Source: Anniella stebbinsi (lineage: Eukaryota; Chordata; Lepidosauria; Squamata; Anniellidae). From it: 64,000 bases of DNA. The stretch is taken from assembly GCA_029215795.1 (NCBI GenBank), contig JARDYH010000006.1, forward strand, positions 23,885,501-23,949,500, read 5' to 3'. The notes beneath the pieces were generated by a model that did not search any database, was not told where the DNA came from, and saw only the letters and a list, made by a program, of their open reading frames with translations. Position 1 is the stretch's first letter. The number at the start of each line of letters is the position of its first letter. The translations under genes and the position numbers were made by a program. Below are positions 21,451 through 31,789 of the stretch, piece by piece.

Positions 21451-22788
21451 CTACATTGGAAGCAAACAAAGAACCAGGTAAACACATGTCAGCAAACTGA
21501 CTACTGACCCATGACTGATTTGAGCCTTGTTACACTGCAGTGATGGAAGAGGCACATCTTTCACCAGGTAATCCTGGTAATGAGGAGGGGACTTGCATAT
21601 ATAGTCCTGAGGCCAATCAGGCAGCAATGCCATTTTGGCTGCCAGTTCCTGGATTTCGCTAATATAATTGCTACAAGAACAATTATAGAGATTGTGGCCA
21701 GCTTTCAAGCTCTGCAGATGTTTCAGACGCAGCAGGTCCTTGCTTGGAAGGTGTGAGATCTGGTTTTGATCTAAACTGAGAACCTCCAAACTAGGAAGTC
21801 TATTAACTGAGGGGACTGTCTGCAGCCTATTGTTGGACAGGTAAAGTTCTTTTAAGCCAGGGAATGAGAGGTCAAGAGCAAACATGTTATTGGCACTCAG
21901 ATCTAATATTTCAACATTGGGTGGCAAAAATCTGTTCATGTGTTCAAAACCTGTGTTGGACAAATTAAAAAAATGAAGTGATGGAGGCCACATGCAATGA
22001 GAGGAGAAGTCTCCAGGCAGGAAGTTGTTCTGACTTAGGTCTAAGTGAGTGAGCATGCTGAGATGACTAAGAGTCTTGCACACCATCTCATAAGAGGTCA
22101 GGTTGTTGTGGTGCAGTTTTAATATCTTGAGCTGTGGGAAAGCCCCTTTACAGAATGATGACTTAATACTGTGGTCCTGGAAATGGTTTCCCGAAATATC
22201 CAGAAAACCCAATGCTGTGAACATGGTGCCAATTCTGCATGGGATTGATGTGACTTGTGACTCTGTAACTGTCAGATTCTCCAGGGTCTCCAGCCACCTT
22301 CTCAGGCCAGATGTGTCAAGCATGTCATCCAGGGGGGCAGCAGTAACTTTGTGGAAGTGCAAAGAGGAAACCTTCAAGTCCAACGTACCTGTGTAGCGCC
22401 AGGAGGCAGTTCTAAGAAATGTGCAGTTTACAAATTCAAGTTTGGAAACCAGAGAAGTGTAGGAAACAAATTCCAAGGCTCCTGGCAAGAGAATCTCTGG
22501 TATAAGGACGTCTGTAAAGATGAGCTTATTCACTTGTAGAGCCCGCAGAATGTCAATCATCTCTGGGTTTGCCTTTATTCCAGAAAAGGATTGGAATTGT
22601 GACAGGTTTCCTCCTCGAAGCTCATACGTGTTGGCTGGGAGGCAATGCATGAAGTTTTGTAACTGTAACAGGTCTTGCAGTGAACAAACACAGTGCATTT
22701 CAGACTCTTGAAATTCACAGTTGCTTCCTGCTTTGGGGAGGTTCAATCCCAGGAGAAGGAAGAATACAAAGGCCTGAGTTCTGCACAT
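21451..22788 (-). CDS. CD14: CD14, LPS co-receptor with leucine-rich repeats
   Basis: CD14 binds lipopolysaccharide and other microbial lipids and hands them to MD-2/TLR4 at the surface of myeloid cells. The protein is 445 residues. Residues 1-22 are a signal peptide (MCRTQAFVFFLLLGLNL). An N-terminal cysteine cluster (NCEF, HCVC) follows. Leucine-rich repeats lie at about 190-360 (LDISGNHF, LDLSQNNF, LDLSANNM, LYLSNNRL). A cysteine-rich C-terminal cap occupies about 366-419 (YNCSCSNY ... YICKSP), and residues 427-445 form a hydrophobic tail. HCMWPPSLHFFNLSNTGFE matches the human CD14 CMW segment, and gene order with TMCO6, NDUFA2 and IK agrees. The upstream open frame (to 22833) is rejected as coding because a pyrimidine tract and CAG acceptor end at 22799, giving the ATG at 22786-22788 (CACCATGT). 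A 5' exon must lie upstream but was not found. Human CD14 is shorter (375 residues). Confidence 0.9.
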   Translation of the reverse strand: MCRTQAFVFFLLLGLNLPKAGSNCEFQESEMHCVCSLQDLLQLQNFMHCLPANTYELRGGNLSQFQSFSGIKANPEMIDILRALQVNKLIFTDVLIPEILLPGALEFVSYTSLVSKLEFVNCTFLRTASWRYTGTLDLKVSSLHFHKVTAAPLDDMLDTSGLRRWLETLENLTVTESQVTSIPCRIGTMFTALGFLDISGNHFQDHSIKSSFCKGAFPQLKILKLHHNNLTSYEMVCKTLSHLSMLTHLDLSQNNFLPGDFSSHCMWPPSLHFFNLSNTGFEHMNRFLPPNVEILDLSANNMFALDLSFPGLKELYLSNNRLQTVPSVNRLPSLEVLSLDQNQISHLPSKDLLRLKHLQSLKAGHNLYNCSCSNYISEIQELAAKMALLPDWPQDYICKSPPHYQDYLVKDVPLPSLQCNKAQISHGSVVSLLTCVYLVLCLLPM

Positions 22789-23078
22789 GGTGCAAAGTCT
22801 GAAAAAGAGAAAGAAAAAAACCCAGTAAATCATTATTTCCTAAAGTGTTAGTGACCATCCATATGCTAGAGGATATGAAGGTTTTTTAGGAGAAGTCTGT
22901 GGGAGCGGCATATACTAATCAGAGGTGTAGCGGAGCCAGTGTTTGCAGGGACACAGTGCCGGCACTTTTATTAGCAAGAATGCTGACGTCATCTGCCACC
23001 GCCACCTCGACTTCCCTGTTCTGAGCTACAATTATCACAGTAGCTGGAGGGAAATTAATTTTCCCAGTAACAATGTAT

Positions 23079-23300
23079 TAGGCTGACCAGATAAAATCCA
23101 GGTCAGGGCTCATGTAACTTTAACAGTTGTAGAGAAAAAGGAATTTCAGCCAGTGTCATTTGTATGCAATTAGTTCCTGGTGAAATTCCCTCTTCATCAC
23201 AACAGTTAAAGTTGCAGGCACTATACTAGAGTGACCGTATACAAAAGAAGGCAGGGCCCCTGCAACTTTAACAGTTGTGATGTTCCCTGTTATGGTGCAA
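23079..23300. mobile_element. Truncated copy of the 320-bp palindromic hAT-like element
   Basis: It starts TAGGCTGACCAGATAAAATC and carries CAGGGCTCATGTAACTTTAA, TTTGTATGCAATTAGTTCCT and GAGTGACCGTATACAAAAG. It matches the reverse complement of the complete copy at 31196-31515. Its far end is lost after about 220 bp, so no target duplication can be seen. Confidence 0.75.
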
Positions 23301-23559
23301 AGTATTTTAAGGTGACTTGCTCTTAAAAGGGGAATTAAGACCCACTAGCTTTACAAAAGACCTGTTCTTGTTGGACATAAAACTGCTAGAACTGGTGCAT
23401 TGTGGTGGGTGGGTGTGACCTACGAGCTAGATAATTGCTGCTCTCCAACTTTGGAGTTTATTTTTACAAAATGACCATTCAGTATCTGTGGAGTTTCTTC
23501 ACGCTGTTTTAGGGAGTGGGATGTCTGCTGCAGGCTCTAAATCAAAGTTCAGAGACTTA

Positions 23560-23985
23560 ACTACATTTTTAAACCGAAAGAACACCAAATATCAGAGGCT
23601 TGCCTGCAATGTGACGAAAATGCTGCGTTAGGTATGGCTTCTGGGGTTTCTACCCAAACAGAGTATACAGCGAAGGAGGGGTTGCAGCTGTAAGAACAGT
23701 TTGAGGCACAATTGGTGTCAATAAAAACAACATTAGTTGAGACTTTGAAAGAATTGATGGGTCCCATGGAAGCTAAGGTGACTATTCTTGAAACAAAATT
23801 AGAAGAAGCCTCAGGGGCTGCTTCTAAAACTATGGATATGGGCATTGGTCATGACAAAATAATGATTCAACTTAGAAGAGAGAATATCGAAATTAAAAAT
23901 AGGATGGAGCAAATGGAGAACAGAATGCCAGAGTTAAGCTGCGCATTCGAGGGGTGAAAGAAAGCACAGAACCCCCCGCTGCTCA
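23560..23985 (+). mobile_element. L1-type ORF1 fragment
   Basis: A plus-strand frame (23712-23957) holds a coiled-coil-like segment (LRRENIEIKNRMEQMENR). Immediately after, in another frame, comes LRIRGVKES, the start of the L1 ORF1 RNA-binding domain. It is only loosely similar to the two L1 ORF1 copies elsewhere in the window, so it is probably another L1 lineage. It is truncated where the L2-type element begins. Confidence 0.55.
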
Positions 23986-26620
23986 ACGGACTCACTAGGT
24001 GAGCTGACGGAGGTGGTCTCGGGTGTACTGCTGAGATCCCCCAGACTGTTGGTTCTGGGGGATGTCAACATTCACACTGAGGGCACCTTATCTGGGACTG
24101 TCCCAACATGCCATCGGCCCAACGCATGTAGCAGGGCATACTCTAGACCTGGTTTTCGCAACTGGACATGGAGATGGTGATCTGAAAGTAGAGGACTTTA
24201 CATCAGTCCCTTTGTCATGGTCAGATCACTGCTTGCTGAGGTTTAGACTTACAACGGCTTTTCCCCTCTGCAAGGGTGGGGGACCTATTAAGATGGTCTG
24301 CCCCCAGAGGCTAATGGATCCAGATGGTTTCCAGAGGGCTCTGAGGAGTTTTCCAGCTGATAGGGCTGGCTCTCTTGTCGAAACCCTGGCTGATCTGTGG
24401 CATGCAGAAATGACCCTGGCGGTTGACACGATTGCTCCTGAGCGCCCTCTCCTGTGTAGAGCTCATACGGCTCCATGGTATACCCCAGAGCTGAGAGCAA
24501 TGAAACAAAATAGGAGATGCCTTGAGGGCAGATGGAGACGAACTCCTGATGGATGCAATCAAACACTGATAAGTGCCTATTGTAAGGTATATTCAGGAGC
24601 AGTGAGGGCGGCAAAAAAGCAATACTTTGCTGCCACTATCAATTCATCAATCTGCCACCCAGCAGAGCTTTTCAGAGTTGTCCGGAGGCTAATACATGCC
24701 GGCCCCAAGGATGTGGTACAACCATCTGAGGCCCACTGTACTGAATTTGCTAGGCACTTCCAGAATAAAATCTTGGGCATCCGCCAGGACATAGATTCCA
24801 GTGTTATAGCAGGTGAATCTAGCAAGGTGTCCAGAGTACAGGCTTGTCCTGTTTTCTTGGATGAGTTTCAGTTGATACAGCTCGAGGATGTTGACAAGGT
24901 GCTTGGACAGGTTCATGCAACCACCTCTGTATTGGATCCTTGCCCCTCTTGGCTAATAAAAGCTAGCAGGGATGGAACAGCCGGCTGAGCCAGGGAAGTG
25001 ATTAATGCCTCTCTACGAGAGGGAGTGGTCCCAGACCGTTTGAAGGAGGCGGTAGTGAGACTACTCCTGAAGAAATCTTCCCTAGACCCCGAAAATCTGA
25101 ATAACTATAGACCAGTGGCAAATATTCCATTCCTGGGCAAGGTCCTTGAGCGAGAGTTTGCGAGCCAGCTCCAGACACTCTTGGATGAGACTGATTATCT
25201 GGATCCATTTTGTGGGAAATGTTGCTTTTTCAGCAACAAATAGGGCTAAGCATTTATTAATCCAATAACTAATAGCTAAAGCAATTGTTTAATTTAGGAG
25301 GCACATATAAGATGCCAAATGCACAGTAGTCAAGAAAAGAAGCAGAAGAGCATTTCTAAAGATAGATGCAGACAGTGGAGCAGGATTGTCAGGTGTCTGT
25401 GACCTTTGAAGTGTGAAGGAAGGCACAAGATGCGCTGGGGAGGTTGTTCCACTCACTGTTTTTGTCTTGAGACCTCATTTAGTAGATGGAACTTAGCTAA
25501 TGCAAGTAAAACACAGGTGGCTGCGGTTGGAAGCGGATGCGTGATGGCAGGGAACACAGGTAGAAATAATTAGACCATGACAGTAGGGTCAAGCTTTGCT
25601 AAGATGCTTGCATTTATAGAGGAAACAGCTGGTTCTAGTAAATAGATGTGTGGGTGCAAAGGTGTGGGCAAGAGGGGGGATAAACAAAGGCGGAGATTTT
25701 AGTATTATAATCAGGTGAATCGGATAGGTTGTAACCCTTAGACCCTCTGGCCAATTGGAGGGGTCGGGGAGGGACTTTATCGGCCGGGGCAGGCAATATA
25801 TACTGTGTTATTTTTGATGCTTTGGTGTGTGTTCTTGCCTGACCACACCCTTTTTGCAAAAAGCTTATCTTTGCAATAAAGAAACTGTGAACCTGTCCAG
25901 ACTGTGTCGTGTCCCTTTCATCGGCTGAATGGGCGTTTCTAACAATTTCGGTCCGGCTTCAGGCCTGGTTTTGGCACGGAAACAGCCTTGGTCACCCTGT
26001 ATGATGTCCTATGTCGGGAGAAAGACAGGGGGAGTGTGACTCTGTTGATTCTCCTTGATCTTTCAGCGGCTTTTGATACCATCGACCATGGTATCCTTCT
26101 GGGACGACTGGATGAGATGGGAGTGGGAGGCACTGCATTGCAATGGTTCCGCTCCTATTTGGCGGGGCGGCTCCAGAAGGTGGAGGACATTGCTCAGCCC
26201 TGTGGATTCTCCAGTATGGGGTCCCTCAGGGGTCAGTCTTGTCCCCCATGCTGTTCAACATCTACATGAAACCGTTGGGAGCGGTCATCCGGAGTTTTGG
26301 AGTGCGTTCTCATCAGTATGCTGATGACACACAATTCTATTTCTCCTTTTCATCTTCAGCAAGTGAGGCTGTGGATGTGCTGAACCAGTGCCTGGTTGCG
26401 ACAATGGACTGGATGAGGGCTAACAAACTGAAACTCAATCCAGACAAGACTGAGATGCTGTTAGTGGGTGGTTCTGCTGACTGGATGGAGGGTGTTCAAC
26501 CTGTTCTGGATGGGGTTGCACTCTTCCTGAAGGAGTGGGTTCGTAGCTTGGGGTTTCTCTGCCATCCATTACACCTGAATACTTGGATGGCCACTGGTGT
26601 CTTTTGCCAAATTTAGAACA
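23986..26620 (+). mobile_element. L2/CR1-type LINE, endonuclease end and reverse transcriptase, split by a solo LTR
   Basis: The plus strand encodes the C-terminal half of the endonuclease (VLGDVNIH, then LSWSDHCLLRF). A linker follows (HTAPWYTPELRAMKQNRR, AAKKQYFAATI), then reverse transcriptase: [66 protein letters not shown] and the catalytic QYADDTQ. NKLKLNPDKTE is also present. The frame is broken by a stop at 24986, by the LTR at 25211-25944 and by a frameshift near 26200. The 3' end is lost after about 26600. It is an inactive copy. Confidence 0.88.
25211..25944 (+). mobile_element. 734-bp solo LTR of an endogenous retrovirus
   Basis: It begins TGTGGGAAATG and ends GTTTCTAACA, so the ends are TGT...ACA. 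It is flanked by ATTT (25207-25210 and 25945-25948), a 4-bp target duplication. Promoter-like AATATATACTG near 25795 and polyadenylation signal AATAAA near 25874 lie in the expected order and spacing on the plus strand. No internal coding region remains, as expected after LTR-LTR recombination. It interrupts the LINE reverse transcriptase, which resumes on the far side. Confidence 0.85.
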
Positions 26621-26963
26621 ATTATTTATGGTGGAGCCTTTTCAGGCACACCCTACAGTTACTCATTCTTTACAAAATAAGTTTCTATTTATGGATAGGC
26701 AAAAGTCTTAAATTGGTTTTATTAGTGCAGTGGCACCCATTGATATGTTCATTGAGATTTTTGTATGTCTGTATTTTAGAGTTAATATCTGGATTGTTTT
26801 GAACACTAATTATTCCACTGAGGAAGACCATTGGTCGAAATGCGTATGGAGTGTGTATGGTTCATTACAGTGTACTAGAGTTTGACTCATATTAGGAATT
26901 GTTTTTAATCAGTGTTTTTAGGGAATTCATAACATTAAATAATTTCAAAAGCACCAGCATTAA

Positions 26964-26997
<34 letters not shown>

Positions 26998-26998
26998 T
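26621..26998. repeat. Repeat-like tail and (ATT)n microsatellite
   Basis: CACTGAGGAAGACCATTGGT, followed by CGAAATGCGTATG, is reminiscent of Penelope-like 3' sequences, but the match is from memory and weak. An (ATT)n tract closes the interval at about 26964-26997. Confidence 0.35.
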
Positions 26999-27010
26999 TG
27001 CAGTATATTG

Positions 27011-27576
27011 TCACCAGTGTACCCAGCCCAGTTGTGTTATTTTAAGGAACACCAGTTGCTCCACCATTGCAGGTAACAGAGTGGAGCAGTGAGGTGTGAC
27101 AACTTCGTCAGCCATGCTGAACACATGTTCACTGGGACCACTGGTTGGAGGGCATGACAGGTGTTCCCGGGCAACCGTCACTAGATCCTCCCACTTCTGG
27201 CTGTGGGCTGCCCAGTATGCCAGGGGGTTGCAGGATGCCTCCTCACGGGACTCCTGGAGATAGGAGCTCACTGAGGTCTCCACTGAATGCGTACTGCGTG
27301 CTCTAGCCTCATCCTCCCCTGGCAGAGAAGACCGATTTCAGCCACATCATCTCTGTCTTCCCAGGCTGCCTGCCAGACGAGCTGCCAGCAGCCACCATCC
27401 TGCTGGCAGAGCTGCTTGGGGTCCCCTGCGTGGAGGAGGAGGAGGAGGAGGAGGAGGAGGGTCTGACTGCCGTTGCCCCTCCAGCACCTTCTAGCTCCCC
27501 ACCCAATCTTCGTCTCTGTGCCCCCCTCACTTGCCCCACCAACTCCTCTTTCCACTGGGCGAGAGAACTCACTCAT
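27011..27576 (-). mobile_element. hAT transposase C-terminal (dimerisation) fragment
   Basis: The minus strand encodes YLQESREEASCNPLAYW, then KWEDLVTVAREHLSCPPTSG and PSEHVFSMADEVV. It ends in MVEQLVFLK. This is the hATC dimerisation domain order: PL.YW, P-TS-PSE.VFS, VE.L.FLK. Upstream, in a shifted frame, is a linker with a serine run from a (GGA)n tract and the words GGCWQLVWQ/EDRDDVAEIG. The catalytic core is absent. It is a dead fragment that shows autonomous hAT elements once existed in this genome. Confidence 0.8.
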
Positions 27577-27784
27577 TAGCTATCCGCTTAGACAAATCGT
27601 CCCCTCCCTTGTTGGGTTCCTGACATTGAGCTGTGTGTGCGTGTGCGTGTGTAAAAAGAGAAGTTATTACAGAGACGGGAAGCAGGGAAAGGGGGGGGAG
27701 CGGACTGGGGGGAGGGGTTTTTCATGCTTTTAACTTCACCGGAGTCACTGCACACCCTCTTCATGCCTGCCTGCCTCCATCCAT

Positions 27785-27860
27785 TGACACACACGCACAC
27801 ACACACACACACACACACTTGCTTCTTCTCTCGTCTCTCTCTCTCTCTCTCTCTCTGGCC
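27785..27860. repeat. (CA)n and (CT)n microsatellites
   Basis: A CACACA run is followed by about 25 bp of CT repeat. A GT run near 27631 is related. Confidence 0.9.
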
Positions 27861-27939
27861 CCCAGAGGATTTGTGCCAGGGAGCCCGCGAGAGCAAACCA
27901 GAGAGGCAGCAGATCTGCCTAGCAGGAGGAGGTTGGAAA

Positions 27940-28346
27940 GAATTTCTTTACTCCTGAGCAGTTCTGGGAGGGGGGGAGAACTTCAGATGGCGTTCAGGCG
28001 AAAGAGGGGGAGAGAGGCAGCCGAGTAGGTTAACCAGGTGATTACCGGCCAGTAACCCAGGTAACCAAAGGCAGGAGATTCTGGTGGGCGAGGAGAAGAA
28101 ACGGCGGGAACCTGAGTGGGCAGTTCCTCCGGGAAAAAAGTGCATTACTTCCAGCAACATTTCCTTGTTCGAGCCCCAATTTATAAAGCGATTCTCTGCA
28201 TGTAAACAACTTTAAATCGCCTTCCAGAGAGCCGGTGATGTGCTTCGATGGCTCTCGTGTATAGGTATTAGGCGTAAATGCGCTTATCAGTAAATGTGCA
28301 TAATCGGGGAACCAGGTGTCAATGCGAACTCTTGTAGAGGGAGCTT
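27940..28346. mobile_element. Long repeat with family-A-like terminus, copy 1
   Basis: TTTACTCCTGAGCAGTTCTG, AACCAAAGGCAGGAGATTCT, GGGCAGTTCCTCCGGG and CAGCAACATTT all recur in order at 31790-32092. The right end (GCATAATCGGGGAACCAGG, then TCTTGTAGAGGGAGCT) is related to the terminus of the 355-bp family A elements. No coding sequence. The left end is not defined. Confidence 0.6.
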
Positions 28347-28604
28347 ACAAAAGTTACACACATTTATGTTGATAGCATTTGTGATACTTGTCCAGTCATA
28401 ATTCTCTCTGGAATACCTCCCAGTCACATAGCAAACTGCAATTCAAACAAATATTTCCATTTGAAGAAGCAGGGCATGAAAACTTTCAAGAGTTCGCAAA
28501 GAACTGCAAAATAGTATCACAGATACATTCCTTTACCTGCAAGGTCTGTAAGAACATCACTGATGGAAAGAATCTATTACATTTTTTTAACATTTGCTAC
28601 ACCA

Positions 28605-28692
28605 GATTTAGGCTGCAATCCTCTGCATACTTACCTGGAAGTAAGCTGTCATTGAATCCAGTGGGGGACTTACTTCTGAGAGAATGTGCATA
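28605..28692 (+). repeat. Short interspersed repeat with 'aagtaag...ttgaatccagtggg' core
   Basis: GCTGCAATCCTCTGCATACT, CCTGGAAGTAAG and TTGAATCCAGTGGG with GACTTACTTCTGAG form an imperfect palindrome. The same family lies at 52797-52893. It is a widespread reptile repeat, probably a miniature DNA transposon. Confidence 0.6.
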
Positions 28693-29084
28693 TGGAAAGA
28701 GCTGTACATGTGGTAGAATAGCCCTCTGGTGCATGGCAGGAAAAAAATTGAATTCAGAAACAAAACTCACCCACCAAGTGGTCTGGATTTAAGTTCCATT
28801 TCTGCCACAAATATGGCTCAGTTCCTTCTGCTTCCAGGATATTATGGTTGAAGAAATGTTAATTCGTTTCACATACACAACATTTTATCTTGCTAACTAG
28901 CCCCTCCTTTCCAGGAGTGGCGGATGAGCAAAGATCACTTGTTTTAGCTTTACTTTCCTAGCTGTGAGCAGAGGTTCCCAGCCACTCATTTCACAAGCCT
29001 TTTGAGGAACTCCTGCTGCAGAAACATGGTTGCAACCCTAGTATATAACATAGAGCACAGAATTTGGCAATAAGAAAGGGAAGG

Positions 29085-29763
29085 AAGGAACAAAAACTTA
29101 ATGCGTGGTCGGTGACCTTAATTACCCCAATGTCACAATCTATAAGTTTAGGTAACATATTCTTTGATACAAAAATAAAGTCAATCCTTGAATAACTCTT
29201 GAATCTAGGTGAATAGTAGGTATACTCTCCAAACATCCATTAATTCTTTACCTTCCATTAATTTGCTTAACTCAGTCTTCCCCTCCCTCTTAACATCTCG
29301 TGAAATGTTATCCCTATCTTTCCCTTTATCAAGTACCATATTAAAATCTCCTGCCATCACAATGTTCTTTTTACCCACCTCTCCCACCGCATTCATTACT
29401 TCATCAAAGGATTCCATTTGTTTCCCATTTGGAGCATAGACATTAATCAATACATATTCCTCCTCTCCCAACCTGCAGTATACTATGAGAAACCTTCCAT
29501 TTTTATCTTTCTTAACACTTTGAATATTAATACCACATTTCTTTGAAATTATTATTGCCACCCCTCTCGATTTAGAAGTACCAAATTACTTTTCATAAAC
29601 GCCTATATCCCTCATTCGCAGCTCATTAACACCCTCCTTTATTTGATGAGTTTCCTGCAGAAAAATTATATCTATTATTTTTTTTAACATTTCAATTCTT
29701 TTCCTTTTGATAACCGTTCCTAGCCCTTTAACATTTAAAGTTGCAATTCTTAATTTATGTTCC
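29085..29763 (-). mobile_element. L1 endonuclease remnant of second L1 copy
   Basis: The minus strand gives KLRIATLNVKGLGTVIK, FLQETHQIKEGVNEL, VLINVYAPN, VMAGDFNMVLDKGK, SRIDFIFVSK and VIKVTDH, the L1 endonuclease motifs in order. It carries frameshifts and an in-frame stop. It ends directly after the TDH motif in unrelated sequence, so the reverse transcriptase and 3' half are missing. The copy at 16863-17706 is cut about 60 residues further on. Confidence 0.85.
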
Positions 29764-30009
29764 ATCTCTCACTTTCACACTCATCTTAAAGTTGGTCTCC
29801 CTCTGTGAAACACTTACCCCCCCTCCCTTACCCTCCCCCACATACACCCACAATTTCACCCCCCTCCTCACCAGCCTTCTGGGCACTGGTCCCAATATAT
29901 TTTAGAACTCTTTAGGGGGGGGGAAGCAACCCAGCCATCCGGAACAAAGTCTAACCCTCCCCTCCTTTTAACTCTTCTTATCCCTTATCCCTATTACAAT
30001 AAAATTTCT

Positions 30010-31032
30010 TTATTGATTGCTTCCTCCTGCGGCACCTTCATCTTGCTTCGTTTCTCCATCATCTGTGGCATCCGCTATGCCCAACTTCTCCAAAAGTTCC
30101 ATTCCTTGCTCGCACGATGTTATTTTTTGTTGTTTCCCTTTCCACATAAATCTCAGAAAGACTGGATACCCCCAGCTGTATGTTATCGATCTCCTCCTCA
30201 ATGCCCCTGTACACATTCTGACACTCTTCCTCCACTGGACCGTCTGAGGGGAAAGATCCTGATATACCTCCAACGGTGTTGCTTGTAGTATCGGCTGGCC
30301 TTGACGTCTAATTGCTTGCAAAAGCTTTTCTTTTTTGTAATAATTTGCAAATTTAACAATTATATCCCTTGGGGTTATCCCCTTCTTCTTGTAGCCCACT
30401 CTATGGGCCCTCTCAATATCTGCCATTTCCCAAGTTTCCTGGGGCTCCTGCTGTTTAACCCACGCCAAAATTAAATCTCTTAAGTCCTTAGGGCTCTCCC
30501 CCTCTTGTTCCCCAAAAGATCTTATCTGAATATTTGCCCTTCTGTCCCTGTGTTCCATGGCTATTAGACGTAAATCCAGCTGCATCATCTGCTCTCCCTG
30601 CTTCTTGCAATGTTCCTTCAGCTCTCCAATCTCTTCCTGCAAAGCCACAACATCTTTCACCACCTCTTGAAGGCCTGCCATAAGCTCAGTTTGTGACTCT
30701 GTAATTCTTTTTGCCAGCCTATCTTCCTGCTTTGCCAAAGCCTTCTCCAGCCTTTCATCTTGCTTCACCATGGTCATCTCAAACATCTTTTCAATTTTCT
30801 TCTTTAATTCATCTGTTGGGTCTGTCTGTCCCTCTTTGGCCACCTTAGGAACTGCAGCTGGCATGCTACCAGCTTTGCTCGGAGAAGCCTTCTTGTCTTT
30901 CTCAGACTGTTTGTCCGCCATTTTTTCAGACCGAACTAATCTTTGCCAGTTCTTATCAGACGGATGATCTTTAGAGGGCCGGCTCCAGGTGGGAGTAGTT
31001 AATTTCTCCCCTTTTTGCTTCTTCTTGTTCAT
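30010..31032 (-). mobile_element. L1 ORF1, nearly intact (340 codons)
   Basis: An open minus-strand frame encodes an L1 ORF1p-like protein of 340 residues. ORF1p is the RNA chaperone that coats L1 RNA. It has a basic N-terminus and a long coiled coil at about 85-165 (EERLEKALAKQEDRLAKRI, LQEVVKDVVALQEEIGELKE). The RRM follows (MEHRDRRANIQIRSFGEQEG, ITPRDIIVKFANYYKKEK). The C-terminal domain contains TYSWGYPVFLRFMWKGK. There is no stop inside, so the copy may be fairly young. About 250 bp of pyrimidine-rich spacer separates it from the endonuclease remnant. Confidence 0.88.
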
Positions 31033-31195
31033 AAATCCTCCCTGACCTCCTTCCTTGCCCCTCAGATCTCTCTCCGTTCTAATCTGGCAAACACGCAGCT
31101 TCTAACACTTTCGCTGGAGTTTAAAAATTTCTTTTCCCATATATTTCCAGTTCAGTCTCTCCCTCCAGCACATCTGTCAGTCAGCCCGCCTTAAT

Positions 31196-31515
31196 TAGGC
31201 TGACCATATGAAAAGGAGGACAGGGCTCATGTAACTTTAACAGTTGTAGGGAAAAGGGAATTTCAGCCAGTGTCATTTGTATGCAATTAGTTCCTGGTGA
31301 TATTCCCTCTTCATCACAACAGTTAAAGTTGCAGGGGCCCTGCCTTCTTTTGTATATGGTCACTCTAGTATAGTGCCTGCAACTTTAACTGTTGTGATGA
31401 AGAGGGAATTTCACCAGGGACTAATTGCATACAAATGACACTGGCTGAAATTCCCTTTTATCTACAACTGTTAAAGTTACATGAGCCCTGTCCTCCTTTT
31501 CATATGACCAGCCTA
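31196..31515. mobile_element. 320-bp palindromic hAT-like miniature transposon with perfect 8-bp duplication
   Basis: It runs from TAGGCTGACCATATGAAAAG to the inverse equivalent (CATATGACCAGCCTA). Almost the whole length is a near-perfect inverted repeat with arms of about 140 bp around a short central loop. The flanks are GCCTTAAT at 31188-31195 and 31516-31523, an exact 8-bp target duplication typical of hAT elements. The copy lies at the 5' side of the L1 ORF1. A truncated copy in opposite orientation is at 23079-23300. It is non-coding. Confidence 0.92.
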
Positions 31516-31789
31516 GCCTTAATACAGCAATTTTAAATCCATTATTTACCTTCATTAGTTGCTTTCGAAGGCTCTGATTTTTAGTTTCGTTTTCATCTCG
31601 CTGAGCAAGCAATGAAACCGCAGCCAGCTTCTCAGACAGATGCAATAAATCTTCCGATCACCATTTCTAGTCTTTAAATAACAATCCACCACTCCAAGAT
31701 AAGGAATTTGTAGTTAAATCATTGCTTCTTTAGGAGAGCGAGTGCGTTACGACTTCATTCCATGCCCGCCTGGCCACTCCCCCATTCCC

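Noticed and set aside
23079..31515. Inverted central loop between the two palindromic hAT-like copies
   Set aside because: The loop looked flipped, but the 23079 copy simply lies in opposite orientation; its reverse complement agrees throughout.
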